DNA of 64,000 nucleotides. Source: Pseudomonas delhiensis (GTDB lineage Bacteria; Pseudomonadota; Gammaproteobacteria; Pseudomonadales; Pseudomonadaceae). Numbering within the stretch: the first letter of the stretch is position 1; every line of letters starts with the position of its first letter. Below the pieces are notes generated by a model, which did not search any database, was not told where the DNA came from, and saw only the letters and a list, made by a program, of their open reading frames with translations. Both the position numbers and the translations under genes were made by a program. The stretch spans positions 1 to 64,000 of the forward strand of contig NZ_FZPC01000031.1 in the NCBI RefSeq assembly GCF_900187975.1, in the 5' to 3' direction. Of this stretch, positions 30,585-38,400 are shown piece by piece.

Positions 30585-31571
30585 TCAGCCGGGCGGGTGG
30601 TGCAGCAGCTGGGCGATGCCGGCCTTGCCGTTGACGCCGAGCTTGCTGTAGATGCTGCGGATGTGGTGGCGCACGGTGTTCGGCGCCAGGCCCAGCTCGC
30701 GGGCGATTTCCTTGTAGGTGCTGCCCAGGCCGAAGCGCTGCGCCACCTCGGCCTCGCGGGTGCTCAGGCGGGCCATGGCCGGGCACAGGCGGGCGCTGAG
30801 CAGCAGCAGGTCGTGCACGGCGGTGGCCTGCAGCTGCAGGCGCTGGCCGCTGTAGCCGGCGGCCGGGTCGACCGCCTCGGGCAGGCAGGGGCCGGTCCAG
30901 CGCGGCCACTCGTGCAGCAGCAGTTCGACGAAGCCGCGCTCGGCATAGTGCAGCATGCCGCGCCGGTCGCACACCGCCAGGGCCAGCGGGTTGGGGGCGT
31001 CCAGGCGCTCGCGCAGGGCCACCAGCGCGCGGATCTGGTTGGCCCCTTCGGCGGCCACCAGGTGCGGCATCATCTGGTCCACCAGGAAGCGTTCCGCGGC
31101 GTCGAAGGGGCGCGCGCCGGCGCGGCGGTACAGGCTCAGGTGCAGGCTGAGCTGGGTGCGCGGGTCGATGTGGATGATGCAGAGGAACTCGCCGAAGCCG
31201 TGGCGCTCGGCCAGCCAGCGCAGGCCCGGGGTGCAGTCGGCGGCGCGGGTGTCGATGCGCACCGAGCGGCCGGGGGTGGCGTAGACGCGCTTGACGGTGA
31301 TGTCCTGGTGGCGGATCGCCTGCCAGTCGGCCAGGTAGCTGTCCGGCAGCCGGAACAGGTGGCTGCTGTGCTCCAGCGGCAGGCCGTCGACCAGCGCCGC
31401 GCGGCCCCACCAGGCCATGTCGAAGTCCAGCAGCTGCCGCAGGCGGTGCATGGCGGCGGCGTGGAAGCCGGCTAGCGCGCATTCCTGGGCCAGGCGCTGG
31501 AGGTCCAGGACCAGGGCGTTGAATTCGCTGAAGCGCTGGGCGCCGAAGGTCAGGTCGAGGGTGCTGCTCAT
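30585..31571 (-). CDS. LuxR-type transcriptional regulator
   Basis: A 328-residue protein. A variable N-terminal part (about 1-255) with aromatic residues (DFDMAWWGRAALVDG, FLCIIHIDPRTQLSLHLSLYRR) may be a GAF-like ligand-binding domain. The C-terminal LuxR helix-turn-helix (about 265-325) reads LSTREAEVAQRFGLGSTYKEIARELGLAPNTVRHHIRSIYSKLG. There is no receiver domain or typical autoinducer-binding motif, so it is a stand-alone LuxR-family sensor. It probably controls the adjacent outer-membrane protein/MFS/amidohydrolase genes, which are transcribed in the same direction downstream. A GGGGG-rich site precedes the ATG. Confidence 0.8.
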   Translation of the reverse strand: MSSTLDLTFGAQRFSEFNALVLDLQRLAQECALAGFHAAAMHRLRQLLDFDMAWWGRAALVDGLPLEHSSHLFRLPDSYLADWQAIRHQDITVKRVYATPGRSVRIDTRAADCTPGLRWLAERHGFGEFLCIIHIDPRTQLSLHLSLYRRAGARPFDAAERFLVDQMMPHLVAAEGANQIRALVALRERLDAPNPLALAVCDRRGMLHYAERGFVELLLHEWPRWTGPCLPEAVDPAAGYSGQRLQLQATAVHDLLLLSARLCPAMARLSTREAEVAQRFGLGSTYKEIARELGLAPNTVRHHIRSIYSKLGVNGKAGIAQLLHHPPG

Positions 31572-31679
31572 GGGGTCCCCCTGCTGCGACTTTAGTTGTT
31601 GTTGTCAGTCATCAGTGAGCGGCCGGGTGTCGGAACGACAGGGCAGGGCCTGGGGTCGAGTATCTTCGCTGCGCTGCGC

Positions 31680-31711
31680 GCCCGCCATCCTGCAGATGCA
31701 GGATGGCGGGC
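31680..31711 (-). terminator. Hairpin downstream of the SDR-SDR-MoaF operon
   Basis: GCCCGCCATCCTGCA (31680-31694) pairs perfectly with TGCAGGATGGCGGGC (31697-31711). It lies 4 bp past the last stop codon of the leftward operon. No T-run follows, so strength as an intrinsic terminator is uncertain. No other feature is seen in 31572-31679. Confidence 0.55.
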
Positions 31712-31714
31712 CCT

Positions 31715-32482
31715 TCAGGCCAGCGCGGCGGTGCTTTCCGGCAGGGTGGCGCCGCCGTCCACCACCAGGGTCTGGCCGGTGATGTAGGCGGCGGCGTCGG
31801 AGGCGAGGAAGAGCATGGCGTTGGCGATGTCCGCCGGCTGGCCGAGGTGGCCCAGGGGGATGCCGGCGGCGATGCGCGCCTCCAGGGCCTGGTCGCCGAG
31901 GTTGGCCATGGCCGGGGTGCGGATCATACCCGGCTCCACGCCGTTGACGCGCACCTTGCGTGGCGCCAGTTCCAGCGCGGCGTTGCGGATGAAGCCGTTG
32001 ACCCCGGCCTTGGACGCCGCGTAGTGGCTCAGCCCCGGGTAGGCCACCCGGGGGCCCGTGACCGACGAGGTGGCCAGCACGCAGCCGCCGTCGCGCGCGG
32101 CGAACAGCGGCAGGGCGGCCTGGGTCAGCCAGAACAGCGCGCCCAGGTTCACCGCCAGGGTGCGTTGCAGCAGCTGCGGGGTGATGGCGGCGAAGTCGGT
32201 CAGCGGGAAGTGGGCGGCGTTGTGCACCAGCACGTCCAGGCCGTCCAGCCCGGCGAGGGCGGCGGCGATGGCCGGGGGATCGGCCAGGTCCACGGCCAGC
32301 GCCCGCGCCTCGCGGCCCTGGCTGCGCAGTTCGCCGGCCAGGGCTTCGACGGCGCCTGCCTGGCGGTCGAGCAGCAGCAGGCTGGCACCGGCTTCGGCGA
32401 AGCCCTCGGCGATGCGGCGGCCGATGCCCTGGGCTGCGCTGGTGACCAGCACCCGCTTGCCACCGAAGTCGAAGCGCGTCAT
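31715..32482 (-). CDS. Short-chain dehydrogenase/reductase (SDR), third gene of the MoaF operon
   Basis: A 255-residue classical SDR: nucleotide-binding VLVTSAAQGIGRRIAEGFAEAG (a TSAAQGIG variant of TGxxxGIG), HNAAH in place of NNAG, catalytic Ser in LATSSVTG, and Tyr/Lys in HYAASKAGVNGF. The C-terminus is ITGQTLVVDGGATLP. It probably oxidises or reduces a hydroxyl/keto group of a small molecule with NAD(P). Its ATG overlaps the stop of the upstream SDR (ATGA), so the pair is translationally coupled and likely acts on successive intermediates. The substrate is unknown. Confidence 0.85.
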   Translation of the reverse strand: MTRFDFGGKRVLVTSAAQGIGRRIAEGFAEAGASLLLLDRQAGAVEALAGELRSQGREARALAVDLADPPAIAAALAGLDGLDVLVHNAAHFPLTDFAAITPQLLQRTLAVNLGALFWLTQAALPLFAARDGGCVLATSSVTGPRVAYPGLSHYAASKAGVNGFIRNAALELAPRKVRVNGVEPGMIRTPAMANLGDQALEARIAAGIPLGHLGQPADIANAMLFLASDAAAYITGQTLVVDGGATLPESTAALA

Positions 32483-33273
32483 GGCCCATCCTCCAGGCGT
32501 TCGAAGGCCAGCGTCGGCAGGTCCACCACGCCGGCGCCGCCATCGGCCACCAGGCAGGCGCCGGTGACGATGGCCGCCGCGTCGCTGGCGAGGAACCGGC
32601 ACAGCCCGGCGATCTCGTCCGCCGTGGCCGGGCGGCGCAGCGGTACCTCGGCTGTGACCCGCGCGTAGGCGGCGTCCAGGCTTTCGCCATGGTGCCGCAT
32701 CAGCGGCTGCATCTCGGCGTCGGCCATGGGCGTGCGCACCCAGCCCGGGCACAGAGCGTTGACGCGCACGCCGCGCGGGCCGTAGTCCCGCGCCAGGGAG
32801 CGCATCAGGCCGATGAGGGCGTGCTTGGCGACGGTGTAGCCGCACACGCCGGGCCCGGCCACCAGGGAGGCGATGGAGCCCACCAGCACCATGTTGCCGC
32901 GCCGCGCCAGCAGCGACGGCAGGCAGGCGCGGGCGCTGGCGAAGGCGCTGTCGAGGTTGCCGCGCAGGGCCTCGCGCCAGGCCGCATCGCTGGTCTCGCC
33001 GGCCGCGCCCAGGCCGTGGCCGCCGGCGCAGGCGACGAGTACGTCGATACCGCCGAACGCCACCTCGATGCGCTGCACGAAGCCCTGCCAGGTTTCGCCG
33101 TCGGCGGCGTCGCCGGCCAGCACCAGGCCGCCGGTGCTGGCGGCCACCTGTTCCAGCGCCTCGTGGCGGCGGCCGATCAGCACCAGTTGGTCGCCCGCTT
33201 CGGCGAAGCGCCGCGCGCAGGCCGCGCCTATGCCGGTGCCGGCGCCGGTGATGACGACGACCCGGCCGCTCAT
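32479..33273 (-). CDS. Short-chain dehydrogenase/reductase (SDR), second gene of the MoaF operon
   Basis: A 264-residue classical SDR: VVVITGAGTGIGAACARRFAEAG (TGxxxGIG), CAGG in the NNAG position, Ser in LVGSIASLVAG and the catalytic Tyr/Lys in GYTVAKHALIGLMRSLA. The segment NALCPGWVRTPMADAEMQPLMR defines the substrate lid. It overlaps the MoaF-like gene upstream and the second SDR downstream, each by 4 bp. A role as a dehydrogenase in a dedicated catabolic route is inferred from this tight coupling. Confidence 0.85.
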   Translation of the reverse strand: MSGRVVVITGAGTGIGAACARRFAEAGDQLVLIGRRHEALEQVAASTGGLVLAGDAADGETWQGFVQRIEVAFGGIDVLVACAGGHGLGAAGETSDAAWREALRGNLDSAFASARACLPSLLARRGNMVLVGSIASLVAGPGVCGYTVAKHALIGLMRSLARDYGPRGVRVNALCPGWVRTPMADAEMQPLMRHHGESLDAAYARVTAEVPLRRPATADEIAGLCRFLASDAAAIVTGACLVADGGAGVVDLPTLAFERLEDGP

Positions 33274-34085
33274 GCGTACACCGTGCGGTTGAGCTCGTCG
33301 CAGTAGGAGGCGACCGGGAAGTTGGACAGCTCGTCGAAGGCGGCGCCGGCATAGCCGAAGATCTTGCCGTCGCTGCGGTGCTGCTGCAGGTCGATCATCA
33401 CCAGGCCGAGGGTGGGGACGATCTTCTCGCGCCAGACGAACAGGTACAGCTGGTCGGCGACCTTGTAGTAGTGGCAGCGGTCGGTGTCGCACAGCCCGGC
33501 TTCGACGCCGCCCAGGCACTGCCAGGTGTAGAAGCCGTCGTTCAGGTAGATGTGCTCGTAGACCTCGCTGGGGCTGTAGCGGTAGCGGTTGCGCAGGCCC
33601 ACCAGCTCGCGGGTCGGGGCGTGGGGGCAGGCGCCGTCCCGCCAGGGGCGGTCGAGGCTGCCGTGGAGGATCTGCACCTGCACGCCGGTCAGGTCCTTGC
33701 CGGCCAGGGCGCGGGCGTAGAGGCCCTCGGCGGTGTCCGCGGCATCGGGCAGGCGGCCGAGCACGGCGGTGAAGGACTGGCTGTGGCGGTCCAGCACCAG
33801 GCTGACCGACCAGGCCTGGCCATCCTCGCGCTTGATGAAGTCGACCAGGACGATGCCGGGGCGCACCGAGGTGGCGCGGTAGGGCGCCTCGCCCGTGGAA
33901 TGGCCGTCGGCGGCGCGCCAGCGGGTGGTCTCGGCGTCGAACTGGTGCTCGATGCGCCAGCCGTTGGCGAAGTGCAGTTCCAGGCGCTGCCCGGCGAGGT
34001 CGGCCAGGCGCGGCAGGATGAAGGCTTCGGGGGCGAAACCCTCGGCGAGGGCGCCGACGGTGATCCAGTCGGAAGAGGGGCTCAT
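33270..34085 (-). CDS. moaF: MoaF-family protein
   Basis: A 271-residue soluble protein with the MoaF N- and C-terminal lipocalin-like halves: HFANGWRIEHQFDAETTRWRAADG, ATSVRPGIVLVDFIKREDGQAWSVSLVLD in the first half, and YRYSPSEVYEHIYLNDGFYTWQCLGGVEAGLCDTDRCHYYKVADQLYLFVWREKIVPTLGLVMIDL in the second. Pfam describes Klebsiella MoaF as needed for a monoamine-inducible protein. The molecular function is not settled and an enzymatic role is possible. It is the first gene of a coupled MoaF-SDR-SDR operon, facing a LuxR-type gene that ends 59 bp upstream. AGGAGTCCCACCC fixes the ATG at 34085. Confidence 0.75.
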   Translation of the reverse strand: MSPSSDWITVGALAEGFAPEAFILPRLADLAGQRLELHFANGWRIEHQFDAETTRWRAADGHSTGEAPYRATSVRPGIVLVDFIKREDGQAWSVSLVLDRHSQSFTAVLGRLPDAADTAEGLYARALAGKDLTGVQVQILHGSLDRPWRDGACPHAPTRELVGLRNRYRYSPSEVYEHIYLNDGFYTWQCLGGVEAGLCDTDRCHYYKVADQLYLFVWREKIVPTLGLVMIDLQQHRSDGKIFGYAGAAFDELSNFPVASYCDELNRTVYA

Positions 34086-34144
34086 GGGTGGGACTCCTGT
34101 GTCTGTGGAGCCCCCATGCTGCGCGGTGTGGCGCGGGCGGAACA

Positions 34145-34813
34145 TCAACCGGATGGTTGATCCAGGAACAGCCGCGCCAGCAGTTCGGTGCGGCTGGCCA
34201 CGCCGGCCTTGCGGAACAGGTGGATGAGGTGCGTCTTCACCGTGGCCAGGCCCAGGCCGAGCTGGCGCGCCAGGTCCTTGTTGCTGGCGCCGTCGCGCAG
34301 CAGCAGGGCGATCTCGCGCTCGCGCGGGGTGAGCCGCTCGAGCGCGCCGGGGCTGCGCGGCAGGGCCTGGGCGGCCAGCTCCAGCAGCCCCTGCAGGGCC
34401 CGCAGGCGGTCGAGCTCGTCGCTGGAAAAGGGTGATTCGCCGATGCGCCGCAGCAGGGAAAGCCCGGCCAGCGGGCGGCCCTTGTCGGCGGCGATGACTT
34501 CCACCACGTCGATCACCCCGTGACGGCGCAGGAAGCCGTGGTAGCGCTCGCGCTGCGCATCGGGCTGCTGCGCCATGCCCACGGCCAGGGGCACCACCGG
34601 CAGCCCGGTGGCCAGGCAGGCGCGGGGCTGCAGCGGGTCGAGGCGGTGGTAGTGGTCGAGGTAGTCGGCATGCATCTGCCGGCCCATGCCGAGCAACTGG
34701 AAGTCGCAGGCCTGCAGGTCGGCGTCGATGCGGTAGAAGGCGGCGCGGGTGCTGGGGACCAGTTGCTGGAAGCTGTGCAGGCAGCGTTGGCCGATGTGTT
34801 CGGGGGTGGGCAT
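34145..34813 (-). CDS. LuxR-type transcriptional regulator (short form)
   Basis: A 222-residue protein: an N-terminal GAF-like or unassigned sensory part (about 1-150; STRAAFYRIDADLQACDFQLLG) and a C-terminal LuxR helix-turn-helix (LTPREREIALLLRDGASNKDLARQLGLGLATVKTHLIHLFRKAGVASRTELLARLF). It lies upstream of, and in the same direction as, the MoaF-SDR-SDR genes (59-bp gap) and is the obvious candidate for their control. Lacking a receiver domain, it probably senses a metabolite directly. The ribosome-binding site is weak. Confidence 0.78.
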   Translation of the reverse strand: MPTPEHIGQRCLHSFQQLVPSTRAAFYRIDADLQACDFQLLGMGRQMHADYLDHYHRLDPLQPRACLATGLPVVPLAVGMAQQPDAQRERYHGFLRRHGVIDVVEVIAADKGRPLAGLSLLRRIGESPFSSDELDRLRALQGLLELAAQALPRSPGALERLTPREREIALLLRDGASNKDLARQLGLGLATVKTHLIHLFRKAGVASRTELLARLFLDQPSG

Positions 34814-34864
34814 GGGCTGGGTCCTGCGTGGGGGTGGGGCCAGGTGCCTGAGGAGAGCTTGTTT

Positions 34865-35010
34865 CCCTCTCCCTGAAGGGAGAGGGGACCGTTCGGAGTG
34901 GCTGGGTTTTCCAGCGTCAGCCGGCAGCTCCAGGGCTGCCGGCTAAAACCATTGTCGACGCCGGCACGGACAAGCCCCCTCTCCCTTCAGGAAGAGGGCT
35001 GGGGAGAGGG
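34865..35010. repeat. Inverted CTCCCT/AGGGAG-type intergenic repeat pair
   Basis: CCCTCTCCCTGAAGGGAGAGGGG at 34865 and a mirrored copy (CTCCCTTCAGGAAGAGGG) near 34979 flank a short hairpin (AGCCGGCAGC...GCTGCCGGCT) around 34918-34946. The same composite occurs at 46.7-46.85 kb and inside the 58.5-59.2 kb units. No gene is seen in 34814-35035. Confidence 0.6.
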
Positions 35011-35035
35011 GCTCTTCAAGTTCCCGAACCAGGCC

Positions 35036-35401
35036 TCAAACCACCGCGTAATAGTGCTTCACGAACCCCTCGCCCGGCACCTCCCACAGCACCGGAGTGC
35101 CCTTGGTCACGAACCAGCTGTCGCCGGCCTTGTACAGCTGGCTCTGGCCGGTGGATTCGTCGGTCAGCCGCACCTCGCCGCTGACCACCGTGGCCTGCTC
35201 GTTGAACGGGTAGGTCATGCGGAACTTGCCGCCGGTGGTGCCGAAGTAGGCCGCGCTGACCGGGTCGGTGGGGGCGCCGGCGGTCATCTTGCCGAAGGCG
35301 AGGACCTCGCCCTCGAGGATTTCCGAGCCGAGGTCGGCCACCGTGCCCCAGGCGTCCAGTTGGTCGAGGGTGATGCCTTGCTTGATGGGGGTGAGTGCCA
35401 T
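35036..35401 (-). CDS. Cupin-domain protein (EutQ/Cupin_3-like)
   Basis: A 121-residue single cupin barrel: AYFGTTGGKFRMTYPFNEQATVVSGEVRLTDESTGQSQLYKAGDSWFVTKGTPVLWEVPGEGFVKHYYAV. The metal-ligand histidines of classical cupins are mostly missing, as is usual for the Cupin_3 (DUF861) group. Members occur with ethanolamine, ureidoglycolate and gamma-glutamylputrescine-type amine oxidation genes. It lies 36 bp after an FAD-dependent amine-oxidase-like gene and is probably its partner, perhaps handling an aldehyde or imine product. AGGAGC precedes the ATG at 35401. Confidence 0.75.
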   Translation of the reverse strand: MALTPIKQGITLDQLDAWGTVADLGSEILEGEVLAFGKMTAGAPTDPVSAAYFGTTGGKFRMTYPFNEQATVVSGEVRLTDESTGQSQLYKAGDSWFVTKGTPVLWEVPGEGFVKHYYAVV

Positions 35402-35437
35402 GTGCTTGCTCCTGTGCAAGTGAAGGGAAAAGAGGCT

Positions 35438-36736
35438 TCAGCGCCGCCCGGTCCAGTAGCCGGACACCTGGTGCCAGGTCTTGCCGGCGCTGAGCAGCAG
35501 CGGGCGGACCTGGTCCTTGCCGTGGACGCGGATGCGCTTCACCGAGCTGATCAGGTCGTAGCGCGCCGAGCCTTCGCTCATGCCCTCGGCCAGCACCTTG
35601 CAGATGATGTGGCTGGGGGTGACGCCGAAGCCGGAATAGCCCTGCACGAAAAAGGCGTTGGGGCGGCCGGGCAGGGCGCCGATCTGCGGGAACAGGTTGG
35701 GGCTGCAGGCCATGGGGCCGCCCCAGGCGAGGTCGATCTTCACGTTCTCGAGGTAGGGGAAGATCTTCAGCATCAGCTTGCGGTTCCAGGCCTTGAGGTC
35801 GCGCGGGATGTGCTCGATGAAGGGCGTGGCGGCGCCGAACAGCAGGCGGTTCTCGCGGGTCACGCGGTAGTAGTCGATGACCGGGCGGATGTCGCTGTAG
35901 GCGCCGCGGATCGGGCTGATGCGCTGGATGAGCTCGTCCGGCAGCGGCTCGGTCATCATCTGGAAGGCGTAGGTGTTGATGGTGCTCTTGTGCAGCTCCG
36001 GCTCCAGCTTGTTGAGGAAGCTGTCGCAGGCCCAGAGCAGCTTGCTGGCCTTCACCGAGCCCTTGGCGGTGCGCACGGTGATGCGCTCGCCGTAGGTCAC
36101 GTCCAGCGCCGGGCTGTATTCGAAGATCTTCACCCCGTGGCCGGCCAGGGCCTTGGCCTCGCCGAGCAGCAGGTTGAGCGAGTGCACGTGGCCGCCGCCC
36201 ATGTGCAGCAGGGCGCTGGAATAGGCGTCGGAGCCGATGATCTGGCGCACCTCGGAGCCGTCCAGGTAGCGGATCTCGTGGCGCGAGTCGAGCGACTTGA
36301 ACTCGCGCTCCCAGGCCCGCAGGGTCTTCGCCTGGCGGGCGTTGAAGCCCATGTAGCCGTAGCCGTGGCAGAAGTCGGCGTCGATGTCGTACTTGCGGAT
36401 GCGCTCCTTGATGATGTCGGCGCCCAGGTCGCTGATCTCGAAGATCTGCCGCAGGCCGTCCTCGCCGACGTCTTTCCTGATCTTCTCCAGGTCGTGGCCG
36501 ATGCCGGCCATGATCTGCCCGCCGTTGCGCCCGGTGCCGCCGAAGCCGAGGTAGCGCGCCTCCAGCACGACGATGTCGGTGATGCCCTTCTCGGCCAGCT
36601 CCAGCGCGGTGTTGATGCCGGAGAAGCCGCCGCCGATCACGACCACGTCGGCCTCCAGGTCCGCCTCCAGGGAGGGGAAGGCGAGGTCGTACTTCTTGGT
36701 CGCGGTGTAGTAGGTGGGGGTCTCGATGTTGATCAT
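35438..36736 (-). CDS. FAD-dependent oxidoreductase of the PuuB (gamma-glutamylputrescine oxidase)-like group
   Basis: A 432-residue DAO-family flavoprotein. The dinucleotide-binding fold is ADVVVIGGGFSGINTALELAEKG (about 29-51), followed by the characteristic VVLEARYLGFGGTGRNGGQIMAG loop. FGAATPFIEHIPRDLK and the C-terminal FAD-contact segment FVQGYSGFGVTPSHIICKVLAEGM complete it. Relatives oxidise secondary or primary amines such as gamma-glutamylputrescine or N-methyl amino acids. No canonical tyramine oxidase (copper/TPQ or MAO type) is in the window, so this is the best local candidate for amine oxidation. The paired downstream cupin and the upstream GlcG-like gene with an HpaR-like operator support membership of the local regulon. 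Confidence 0.75.
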   Translation of the reverse strand: MINIETPTYYTATKKYDLAFPSLEADLEADVVVIGGGFSGINTALELAEKGITDIVVLEARYLGFGGTGRNGGQIMAGIGHDLEKIRKDVGEDGLRQIFEISDLGADIIKERIRKYDIDADFCHGYGYMGFNARQAKTLRAWEREFKSLDSRHEIRYLDGSEVRQIIGSDAYSSALLHMGGGHVHSLNLLLGEAKALAGHGVKIFEYSPALDVTYGERITVRTAKGSVKASKLLWACDSFLNKLEPELHKSTINTYAFQMMTEPLPDELIQRISPIRGAYSDIRPVIDYYRVTRENRLLFGAATPFIEHIPRDLKAWNRKLMLKIFPYLENVKIDLAWGGPMACSPNLFPQIGALPGRPNAFFVQGYSGFGVTPSHIICKVLAEGMSEGSARYDLISSVKRIRVHGKDQVRPLLLSAGKTWHQVSGYWTGRR

Positions 36737-36865
36737 GACTGCAGCCTGGAACCGGAGGGAAAGGGGTGCGACTGGCGTCGCGCGGATGGCCTATTAGGGC
36801 CCGCGCGACGCTGTTTGTCTTGATCCAGGCTGCCCGGCTTCTTGTCCGGGGCTGACAGGCCGGCG

Positions 36866-37306
36866 TCAGCCCTGCAGCAGGCTGCGCACGTGCTCGACGG
36901 CGGCGCGGGCGCAGCTGCAGTCCAGTTCCTCGGAGGCGCCGGACACGCCGATGGCGCCGATCACCTCGCCGGACAGGCGAAAGGGCTCGCCGCCGCCGTA
37001 CAGGGCCAGCCCCGGTTGCAGCGGCAGGCCCTGGCGCACCGCGTCCGAGCAGCGCTCCAGGCGCGCCTGCCAGTCGCGGGTGGGCAGGTTGAAGGCGGCG
37101 GCAGTGCGCGCCTTGCTCAGGGCGATGTCGCGGGACGGCGCGGGCGCCGCGTCCATGTGCGCGCTATGCACCGGCAGGCCGCTGGCGTCGACCACGACGA
37201 TGCTGACCCGCGCCTGCAGCTCTTCGGCGCGGTTCAGCGCGGCCTGCAGGGCCTGCATGGCGAGGGTCAGGGTAAGGCTGGTCTGCTGGCGAAGGAGGTG
37301 GGACAT
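36866..37306 (-). CDS. GlcG/HbpS-like (heme-binding protein family) cytosolic protein
   Basis: A 146-residue protein of the GlcG/HbpS fold (PF03928): RVSIVVVDASGLPVHSAHMDAAPAPSRDIALSKARTAAAFNLPT, then PGLALYGGGEPFRLSGEVIGAIGVSGAS. There is no signal peptide. Homologues bind heme or cobalamin-like cofactors or have unknown roles in catabolic operons. A GGAG site precedes the ATG. An HpaR-like operator (37345-37358) lies 39 bp upstream in the position of a core promoter. The FAD oxidoreductase follows after 129 bp, so the three genes to 35036 may be one operon. Confidence 0.72.
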   Translation of the reverse strand: MSHLLRQQTSLTLTLAMQALQAALNRAEELQARVSIVVVDASGLPVHSAHMDAAPAPSRDIALSKARTAAAFNLPTRDWQARLERCSDAVRQGLPLQPGLALYGGGEPFRLSGEVIGAIGVSGASEELDCSCARAAVEHVRSLLQG

Positions 37307-37344
37307 CGGCGGTTCTCCAGGGAGGGGCGGTCGTGCGAATGATA

Positions 37345-37358
37345 GTTAATATCTTAAC
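37345..37358. promoter_or_regulatory. Putative HpaR-type operator upstream of the GlcG-like gene
   Basis: GTTAA-TATC-TTAAC has perfect arms, and the left flank ATA is shared with the hpaG1 operator. Read leftward, it is followed by TATCAT as a possible -10, the same operator-in-spacer layout as at hpaG1 but with a poor -35 (CCTGGA). Confidence 0.6.
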
Positions 37359-37425
37359 TTATCCAGGTCGCGGGAATCGGGCCGTCGCCGGCGGCCCGCG
37401 TCGCTTCCCATGGCCGATAACGAAA

Positions 37426-37460
37426 GGCCCCACGGCGGACTGCCCGTCCGCCGTGGGGCC
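37426..37460 (-). terminator. Intrinsic terminator of the hpa operon
   Basis: A perfect 15-bp stem (GGCCCCACGGCGGAC at 37426-37440; GTCCGCCGTGGGGCC at 37446-37460) with a 5-nt loop. Read leftward it is followed by TTTCGTTAT. It lies 51 bp past the hpaI stop codon and closes the eight-gene operon. Confidence 0.8.
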
Positions 37461-37511
37461 TGGTAGGACTTTCCGTACGGCCGCTCAGGCGACCTCTCGG
37501 TGGGGCGGGGC

Positions 37512-38312
37512 TCAATACACCGAAGGGGCAGAGGGGGCCTGGGCCTGGGCGCCGCCCTTGAACCGGCCGGCCAGCTCGCGCAGCGAGCGCATCAGCAGGC
37601 TGGTGTCCACGCCCACGGCGACGAACTTCGCGCCCAGTTCCAGGTAGCGCCGGGCCAGCTTCTCGTCGGCGCTGAGGATGCCGGCGGCCTTGCCGGCGCG
37701 CTGGATGCGGACGATGGCGTCCTCGATGGCGGCCTGCACGTCCGGGTGCCCCGGGTTGCCGCGGTGGCCCATGGCCGCGCTGAGGTCGGCCGGGCCGATG
37801 AACACGCCGTCGACGCCGTCCACCGCGGCGATGGCATCGAGGTTGGCCAGGCCTTCGAGGTTCTCCACCTGTACCAGCAGGCACATCTGCGCGTCCGCCT
37901 CGTCGAGGTAGCCGGGGATGCTGTTCCAGCGCGAGGCGCGGGCCAGGGCGCTGCCCACGCCGCGCACGCCGAACGGCGGGTAGCGCATGGCGCGGACCAG
38001 CTCGGCGGCCTGTCCGGCGGTGTCCACCATGGGCACCAGCAGGGTCTGCGCGCCTATGTCGAGCAACTGCTTGATCAGCGCCGTGTCGCCGACCACCGGG
38101 CGGATGATCGGCTGCGCCGGGTAGGGCGCCACCGCCTGAAGCTGGCCGAGCAGGCTGCGCAGGTCGTTGGGCGCGTGCTCGCCGTCGAGCAGCAGCCAGT
38201 CGAAGCCGGCATTGGCCGCCAGCTCCGCGCAATACGGGTCGGCCAGGCCGAGCCAGAGGCCGATCTGCGCGTCGCCGGAAAGAAGGCGGGCCTTGAAATG
38301 ATTCACGAACAT
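37512..38312 (-). CDS. hpaI: 4-hydroxy-2-oxoheptanedioate aldolase HpaI
   Basis: A 266-residue class II (metal-dependent) aldolase of the HpcH/HpaI family: [37 protein letters not shown], the metal-binding [15 protein letters not shown] and [23 protein letters not shown]. It cleaves 4-hydroxy-2-oxoheptane-1,7-dioate to pyruvate and succinic semialdehyde, the last step of the homoprotocatechuate meta pathway. It is the last gene of the operon. Compared with E. coli HpaI the length is normal, with a short extra Ala/Pro tail ([14 protein letters not shown]). The succinic semialdehyde dehydrogenase is not in the window. Confidence 0.93.
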   Translation of the reverse strand: MFVNHFKARLLSGDAQIGLWLGLADPYCAELAANAGFDWLLLDGEHAPNDLRSLLGQLQAVAPYPAQPIIRPVVGDTALIKQLLDIGAQTLLVPMVDTAGQAAELVRAMRYPPFGVRGVGSALARASRWNSIPGYLDEADAQMCLLVQVENLEGLANLDAIAAVDGVDGVFIGPADLSAAMGHRGNPGHPDVQAAIEDAIVRIQRAGKAAGILSADEKLARRYLELGAKFVAVGVDTSLLMRSLRELAGRFKGGAQAQAPSAPSVY

Positions 38313-38400
38313 GGAGGGCTCCTCGGGCTGCAGGCTTCAGGCGACAGGCTGCAGGCAAAGAGCGCTCTTGCCTGTCGCCTGCAGCCTGAAGCCTGCCGCC

